From positions 15,645,501 through 15,709,500 of the forward strand of contig CM076955.1 of assembly GCA_039566865.1 (NCBI GenBank): 64,000 bases of DNA, in the 5' to 3' direction. Shown piece after piece: positions 61,701 to 64,000 of this stretch; position 1 is the stretch's first letter; every line of letters starts with the position of its first letter. The notes below the pieces were generated by a model. That model had not been told where the DNA came from and searched no databases. It saw nothing but the letters and a program-made list of their open reading frames with translations. This DNA comes from Aurelia coerulea. Its lineage: Eukaryota; Cnidaria; Scyphozoa; Semaeostomeae; Ulmaridae. Both the position numbers and the translations under genes were made by a program.

Positions 61701-63788
61701 CTCTCAACCAGTAATTCAAAACAAACAAAGCCGCAAAAGTTTCCCCAAAACTAGTAGGGCAAACTCTCGCCTTGTGCAAGCGAAAGGTGGTTTTTAAGAG
61801 AAGTTATGTGCTTATAGCGAAAGAAGAAGGGCAAATCTAAAGTTCTATCTGGCGGATTTTGTTTATTTGATTCAGAAGCCGAGCAAAGGCATTGTAATTC
61901 TCGCGTATTTAGGCCTTAAATGAAACGATTACAAAACAGCTCCTGAGTGAAATAAACAAAATCCGCAAGACAGAACTTTAGATTTACCCTTCTTCCTTCG
62001 TTATAACCACGTAACATCTCTTAAAAACCACCTTTCGCTTGCACAAGGCGAGATATTGCCCTACTAGTTTCGGAGAAACTGTTGCGGCTTTGTTTGTTTT
62101 GAATTACTGGTTGAGAGAATTTTCTTTGTCTGCAGTCGCTAATCGCTTTGAATTGGGGTGTCAATCAAACGCAACTGTTGCTATTGTATTACAAAATCTG
62201 CCATTGTTACCAAGTACTCTTCTTGGTGCTGCGAATTTTCAAGAGCAGGAAATTCTTTCTGGTTCACCCGTTGTGTGTAACTAAAGATACACCGTAGCCC
62301 TGTCTGCACAGTCGTCTTATTTCATGCATTGTCAAAGTTGTTTATGGAATTAGTTAATGAATGCAGGCAAATATGACTATATCTAAGCAAAAGTTCCATT
62401 AAGTAAGGAGTCGTCAATTTCTGTTCCTGTCTAAACTATCATCGCAATAAACCCCATCAGGTTTTACTATTTTTCTGAAAGCATAACTTTGACTATGAAT
62501 GCTGGTGTCAACTCAATGATAAAGCCGAAGCAATAGAGAACAGCTTTTCTAGTGACAAGCAAAAATATTTCGAAAATCTTTGCGAGCTGTGTAACTACAA
62601 AAGCTATTTCCTGCAAAAAAGGCCATCAAGAAGAGTCAAACTTTACCAATCAGGTATAAACCATCCATCTCAAATTTCTAGAAACATTTGCACAAGAAAC
62701 GATAGAATTCGAAAATTACTACCAAACCTAACGAGCTTTGATACTTTCCCAGATCTGGGAAGAAGAAGGAAGTTACGCGCGGAAAGTTTAAAAATAGCCT
62801 GATATATCTGATGATCTCGGCGGGTGCATGGATGTTGTTTAGCTGGAGAAAGAATAACGTGCGTAGGCCTTTTCTAGACTGATGACAGTGAGTCCCAATT
62901 ATCGCTCACCAAAACGAGACTGCTGCCTACCAAACCGAGACCGCTCAAACTGGGACTCATAAACAAACAGTGAAAAACCCGGCCTGTTCACTCCCAGTTC
63001 CAGGAGGAACAATCATCTTGCAGGAAGCAATATGCATAAATATGATTGGTTTATCTTTGCAATCTGTTTACAAAGAAGCCGGTCAGTTATTTCAACCTGA
63101 ACGTAAAAAATAGCTGCCATTGCATTCATGAAACAACAGAATAGGCACCCGGAGGAAAAGATGTTTACTACGGAGATTTGGATATCGAATGGTAAGCATA
63201 GAAGCTATTCCCATGGTCTTTTTCATATTCATTTTTATTTTCTATTGAATTTAGCACACAGTTCTGTTTGCTGAATTGAATGCAAGTGACAATGAAAAAG
63301 GCGGAAAAGGCCAAGGGACTTGCATCTTTATTCACCATTCGATATCCAAATCTCCGTAGCAAACATTTGTTTCCTCTGGGGGCCTATCCAACGCAAAACA
63401 CAGATCATGGCGGCAGATCATTATTGCATTCGCTTTGCGTTTGTGTTGATGTATTATGCGGAATATAGATCTCTAAATAGAGGGTCCCCTGGGCTCCCCC
63501 GAATAGGCCGGAAAATTCAGTGTTCGTTTATGAGTCGTAGTTGTAGCGGGGTATATCAGTTTGGCGGAGGAGCGAAACTCGACTCGTAATCAGTCTAGGC
63601 CTTTTCTTTATCCTGTCAATAGAGCACTTTCCTTCGCTCCGTTCGTTCAGTTTAAAGTAATGGAGTGAAGCTTACGTAAGAATTAAAGGGGAGAAACACC
63701 GCCCAAAGACGACGCATTTATTGTTTACCTGCTTCTCGTGGTTGACTTCTAAACGTAAAATTTCTTGCTTATGTGTTGATTCTTGCTC
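40799..63788 (-). CDS. CEP112: CEP112 (CCDC46) centrosomal coiled-coil protein, C-terminal 15 exons
   Basis: CEP112 is a large coiled-coil protein found at centrosomes; its detailed role is not settled. Exons in coding order: 63729-63788, 60933-61012, 59822-59957, 58540-58647, 57521-57622, 56708-56788, 55170-55214, 54842-54940, 53621-53707, 52208-52270, 46196-46248, 45243-45339, 43861-43950, 41942-42007, 40799-40951 (stop TAA at 40799-40801). All junctions are GT-AG and in phase, giving about 440 residues of heptad-rich Glu/Lys/Gln coiled coil. Identification rests on blocks I remember from human CEP112: NSLRKQQLVELGMLRDEEKQ, then SKLKAIESEY, then ELEDTISALQ...LMQSRALILQEEL at the C-terminus, in the same order and spacing. 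The N-terminal half is off the right edge. Human CEP112 is about 955 residues. Confidence 0.9.
41017..41064. mobile_element. Solo end of MITE family A
   Basis: TTCCAAATCTTTTTAAATGTTGGTATGAAATTCTATGACCTA matches the terminal ~45 bases of family A. The rest of the element is absent, and a CCGGGTGTCTCAAAA mariner-like end abuts it at 41065. Confidence 0.5.
42080..42560. repeat. Degenerate GGGGCATTTTT-type repeat region
   Basis: CTCAGAAAAAGGGGCATTTTT and CTGAGAAAGGGGCATATTT blocks recur with CCTAGAATC motifs. This resembles the interior of the C-run elements at 44851 and 56072, but I cannot fix its ends. Confidence 0.3.
43358..43420. mobile_element. Perfect 63-base foldback, 28-base arms, 10-base target duplication
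   Basis: The arms TAGCCTGATAACCAG... and ...CTGGTTATCAGGCTA are perfectly complementary over 28 bases around a 7-base loop TTTCTTT. CGCTGCAAGT occurs immediately on both sides (43348-43357 and 43421-43430). The ends match the larger element at 58796-59247. Confidence 0.88.
44851..45178. mobile_element. C-run inverted-repeat element with 35-base internal repeats
   Basis: The ends GGGACTATTGCAAGCCC and GGGATTGCAAGTCCC pair. GGGACGTGCCATCG and CGATGGCACGTCCCC form an inner inverted pair. Between them TTTTCGCAAAATTGGTATA-type units repeat about five times. A run of about 18 Cs precedes the right end. A related element is at 56072-56370. Confidence 0.75.
45590..45742 (-). mobile_element. tRNA-derived SINE, family 2
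   Basis: On the minus strand it opens with GTACAGGGTCTCAGTGGTAT (A-box-like) and carries GGTTGTTCGATTCC (B box, about 45678-45691). The sequence between resembles an anticodon arm but does not fold as a full tRNA. It differs from the family at 17113-17292. Confidence 0.6.
47039..51621 (+). CDS. Nested three-exon coiled-coil protein, function unknown
   Basis: Exons 47039-47160, 48542-48599 and 50629-51621 (TAA) join in phase through GT-AG introns to give 390 residues. The start ATG has A at -3. Almost the whole protein is Lys/Glu/Gln-rich heptad coiled coil. Exceptions are a repeated NKEVANKEVANKEV linker (about residues 224-236), a Gly/Ser patch (SGMSRSGSTGKS), and a basic tail (KVKSRTFFQRLFRKRN) that could bind membranes or nucleic acid. 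An AATAAA signal is at 51738-51743. The gene lies wholly inside the CEP112 intron 46249-52207 on the opposite strand. I do not recognise the family; generic resemblance to other coiled coils is not informative. Confidence 0.8.
47235..47370 (+). repeat. Degenerate TTAGGG-like stretch
   Basis: GGTTAGGGTTAG followed by loosely periodic GTTAG/GGGTAAG units, inside intron 1 of the nested gene. Too diverged for a real interstitial telomere array; possibly a remnant. Confidence 0.4.
47969..48154 (-). mobile_element. tRNA-derived SINE, family 1 copy 2
   Basis: Aligns along its length with 17113-17292, with the same A-box region and B box (GGTTCGATACT, mutated). It lies in intron 1 of the nested gene. 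Confidence 0.8.
48726..49176 (+). mobile_element. MITE family A copy 5
   Basis: Starts AGCATAGG and ends GGAACCTATGTT. Flanks ACGTGGCAC and GGATGGCAC match at 7 of 9 bases, a worn target duplication. The CRE-like site is mutated. About 70 bases of the centre are deleted relative to other copies. It lies in intron 2 of the nested gene. Confidence 0.75.
49483..49715. mobile_element. CAGTAGAAAC/TAAGAACC MITE remnants
   Basis: Two abutting pieces: GGTTCTTATATGAGAGTTTCTACTG (right-end type) and a unit with GTATAAGAACCTA / TTAGGTTCTTATACGCGG inverted ends. Same family as 14275-14833. Confidence 0.6.
49780..50160 (+). mobile_element. Probable LINE 3' end, second type
   Basis: Degraded frames read RTAYG.ESF and, after a gap, an SIQSFKAKL-like stretch, which recall the C-terminal region of CR1-like LINEs. 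The 3' part has a weak stem (CAGGGTACA with TGTAACCCTG) and ends in AAATAAATGAAATAAAAAT. Confidence 0.4.
50454..50610. mobile_element. Foldback abutting the last exon of the nested gene
   Basis: AATAGACGATTACGCTAAAG pairs with CTTTAGCGTAATCGTCTATT, continuing to the GATGCATTG/CAATGCATC inner block. It ends 18 bases before the exon at 50629, so the splice acceptor tract starts where the element stops. A diverged partial copy is at 52947-53047. Confidence 0.8.
51878..52038. repeat. Near-perfect hairpin, ~75-base arms
   Basis: TTTAAAGGGTCTGTTTCATC pairs with GATGAAACAGGCCCTTTAAA, then through CAGCAT..CCTTGCACG and TTTGTTGTCGCCATTTTCAT / ATGAAAATGGCGGCAACAAA to a tiny centre GGGCC. The diverged relative at 31370-31516 shows it is a dispersed element. 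Confidence 0.8.
52387..52911 (+). mobile_element. MITE family A copy 6, 525 bases
   Basis: Ends AGCATAGG / CCTATGCT. Flanks TTGCTTGTA (52378-52386) and TTGCTTGAA (52912-52920) are a 9-base target duplication with one change. TGACGTCA at 52715-52722 is intact. It lies in the CEP112 intron upstream of exon 52208-52270. Confidence 0.85.
52947..53047. mobile_element. Partial copy of the 50454-50610 foldback
   Basis: Shares TGCATTGC, AATGATTCGTAATT, AATGCATCTTGGTAAAAAG and CGCCATCTTT with that element. Only one arm and the centre remain. Confidence 0.65.
53946..54560. mobile_element. Long-arm foldback family B, perfect 9-base target duplication
   Basis: The arms of about 270 bases begin AACAAGGGCAGATTTT and end AAAATCTGCCCTTGTT. 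ATCTAAATA flanks both sides exactly (53937-53945 and 54561-54569). The centre around 54236-54290 is unpaired. Long terminal repeats plus a 9-base duplication fit Mutator-like foldbacks. Confidence 0.9.
55825..55970. mobile_element. Foldback, ~145 bases, ends CATGGAGCATTGC
   Basis: CATGGAGCATTGCGGACACC pairs with GGTGTCTGCAATGCTCCATG, continuing through TTTATTTTGTA. CTGTAAG occurs on both sides, a possible 7-base target duplication. Confidence 0.75.
56072..56370. mobile_element. C-run element, second copy
   Basis: GCCCGGGGAGGGGTGCATAAC on the left, a GGTACGGGTATGTGCCGCCC inner motif, and TTTACCCCCCCCCCCCGGG on the right. Same style as 44851-45178. Confidence 0.55.
58796..59247. mobile_element. 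TAGCC...GGCTA element, 452 bases, 9-base target duplication
   Basis: TAGCCTGTTAACCAGACCCA pairs with TGGGTCTGGTTAACAGGCTA; arms extend about 65 bases (through AATACCGCCATAAAGCT). Flanks GGGAACATG (58787-58795) and GGGAGCATG (59248-59256) differ at one base. Same ends as the micro-foldbacks at 37466 and 43358. Confidence 0.85.
60068..60200 (+). mobile_element. MITE end plus retroelement-like fragment
   Basis: GAAGGCAGAAACACCACAAA resembles the left end of the MITE at 16028-16213. A segment follows whose minus strand reads SPEEVLNGRTKYWY-like. The two may be parts of one larger element. Confidence 0.35.
60285..60450. repeat. Tandem repeat, unit ~66 bases, ~2.5 copies
   Basis: Units share ATAACCTTCTGCGCAG, TTATGCGTRAATCTTCTG and ACCAACTATTCACCT. 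Mildly diverged between copies. Lies in a CEP112 intron. Confidence 0.7.
61610..62208. mobile_element. Long-arm foldback family B, second full copy
   Basis: AACAAGTGCAGATTTTGTAA ... TTACAAAATCTGCCATTGTT, arms of about 250 bases. Flanks ATCAAGTAC (61601-61609) and ACCAAGTAC (62209-62217) match at 8 of 9. The inner part (GGATTTTGTTTATTTGATTC) differs from the 53946 copy but matches 31525-31850. Confidence 0.85.
62218..63140. other. CEP112 intron, no further feature
   Basis: No coding exon, RNA or repeat that I can support. A short GAGTCCCA...TGGGACTC inverted pair lies near 62890-62960. Confidence 0.4.
63143..63389. mobile_element. Foldback, ~247 bases
   Basis: TACGGAGATTTGGATATCGA (about 63171) pairs with TCGATATCCAAATCTCCGTA near 63340, and ATAGGC.CCC..GAGGAAA with the right end. 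Arms of about 60 bases. Confidence 0.7.
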
Positions 63789-64000
63789 CTGTTGAGGAAA
63801 GATCTCAAGTTGAGCTTTGTCTTAGCCAAAAAACCTAAGAGGCCCTTTACATGAGACCCGAAATGAAACTCATACCGGCACGAGTTTTCATATCGGGTGC
63901 TGGTCTGAGCTACTGTTGTGTTTACATGATGTCGGGGTGATATGAAAACTAAATGTACACGTGACAAATGTATGACGTATTTGGCAAGTTTCATGTCGGG

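Noticed and set aside
1..64000. CRISPR arrays, operons or prokaryotic defence genes
   Set aside because: The intron-rich genes, Pol III tRNA with T-run and SINEs show a eukaryotic genome; the tandem repeats lack spacer structure.

Overview
This window is nuclear DNA from an animal. The genes are split into many short exons (21-165 bases, plus a few larger ones) with GT-AG introns. They sit in AT-rich DNA packed with small inverted-repeat transposons, tRNA-derived SINEs and decayed retrotransposon ends. The gene content and repeat style suggest a marine invertebrate, possibly a cnidarian, but I cannot name the species. Most long reading frames in the window are chance or repeat frames. The real genes were assembled by hand from splice sites, keeping reading phase.

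Left half (502-35546, minus strand): UTP6, an 18S rRNA-processing factor of the SSU processome. Twenty-one consecutive in-phase exons (about 499 residues) are present; the last ~100 residues lie beyond the left edge. Its introns hold most of the mobile DNA and a tRNA-Pro(AGG) gene on the opposite strand.

Centre (35886-39249, plus strand): a complete five-exon COX11 gene (295 residues), the copper chaperone for cytochrome c oxidase. It lies head-to-head with UTP6, with 339 bases between the two start codons, and its second intron appears to be of the rare GC-AG type.

Right half (40799-63788, minus strand): the last 15 exons (about 440 residues) of CEP112/CCDC46, a centrosomal coiled-coil protein, convergent with COX11. 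Its 5' half lies beyond the right edge. A complete three-exon gene on the plus strand (47039-51621, 390 residues, coiled coil, not recognised) is nested inside one CEP112 intron.

Mobile DNA: several families of non-autonomous inverted-repeat elements, many with readable target-site duplications. Two families have 9-base duplications (ends AGCATAGG and AACAAGGGCAG). A TAGCC...GGCTA foldback group has 8-10-base duplications. Two hAT-like elements have 8-base duplications, one of them nested inside another element. There are also TA-flanked elements, two tRNA-SINE families, LINE 3' ends with conserved tail hairpins, a 69-base satellite with an accidental open frame, and LTR-like repeats. I found no defence system, operon or CRISPR array. 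The most notable items are the covarying LINE tail hairpins, the micro-foldback family, the GC-AG COX11 intron, the nested unknown gene, and the fact that human UTP6, COX11 and CEP112 all lie on chromosome 17.
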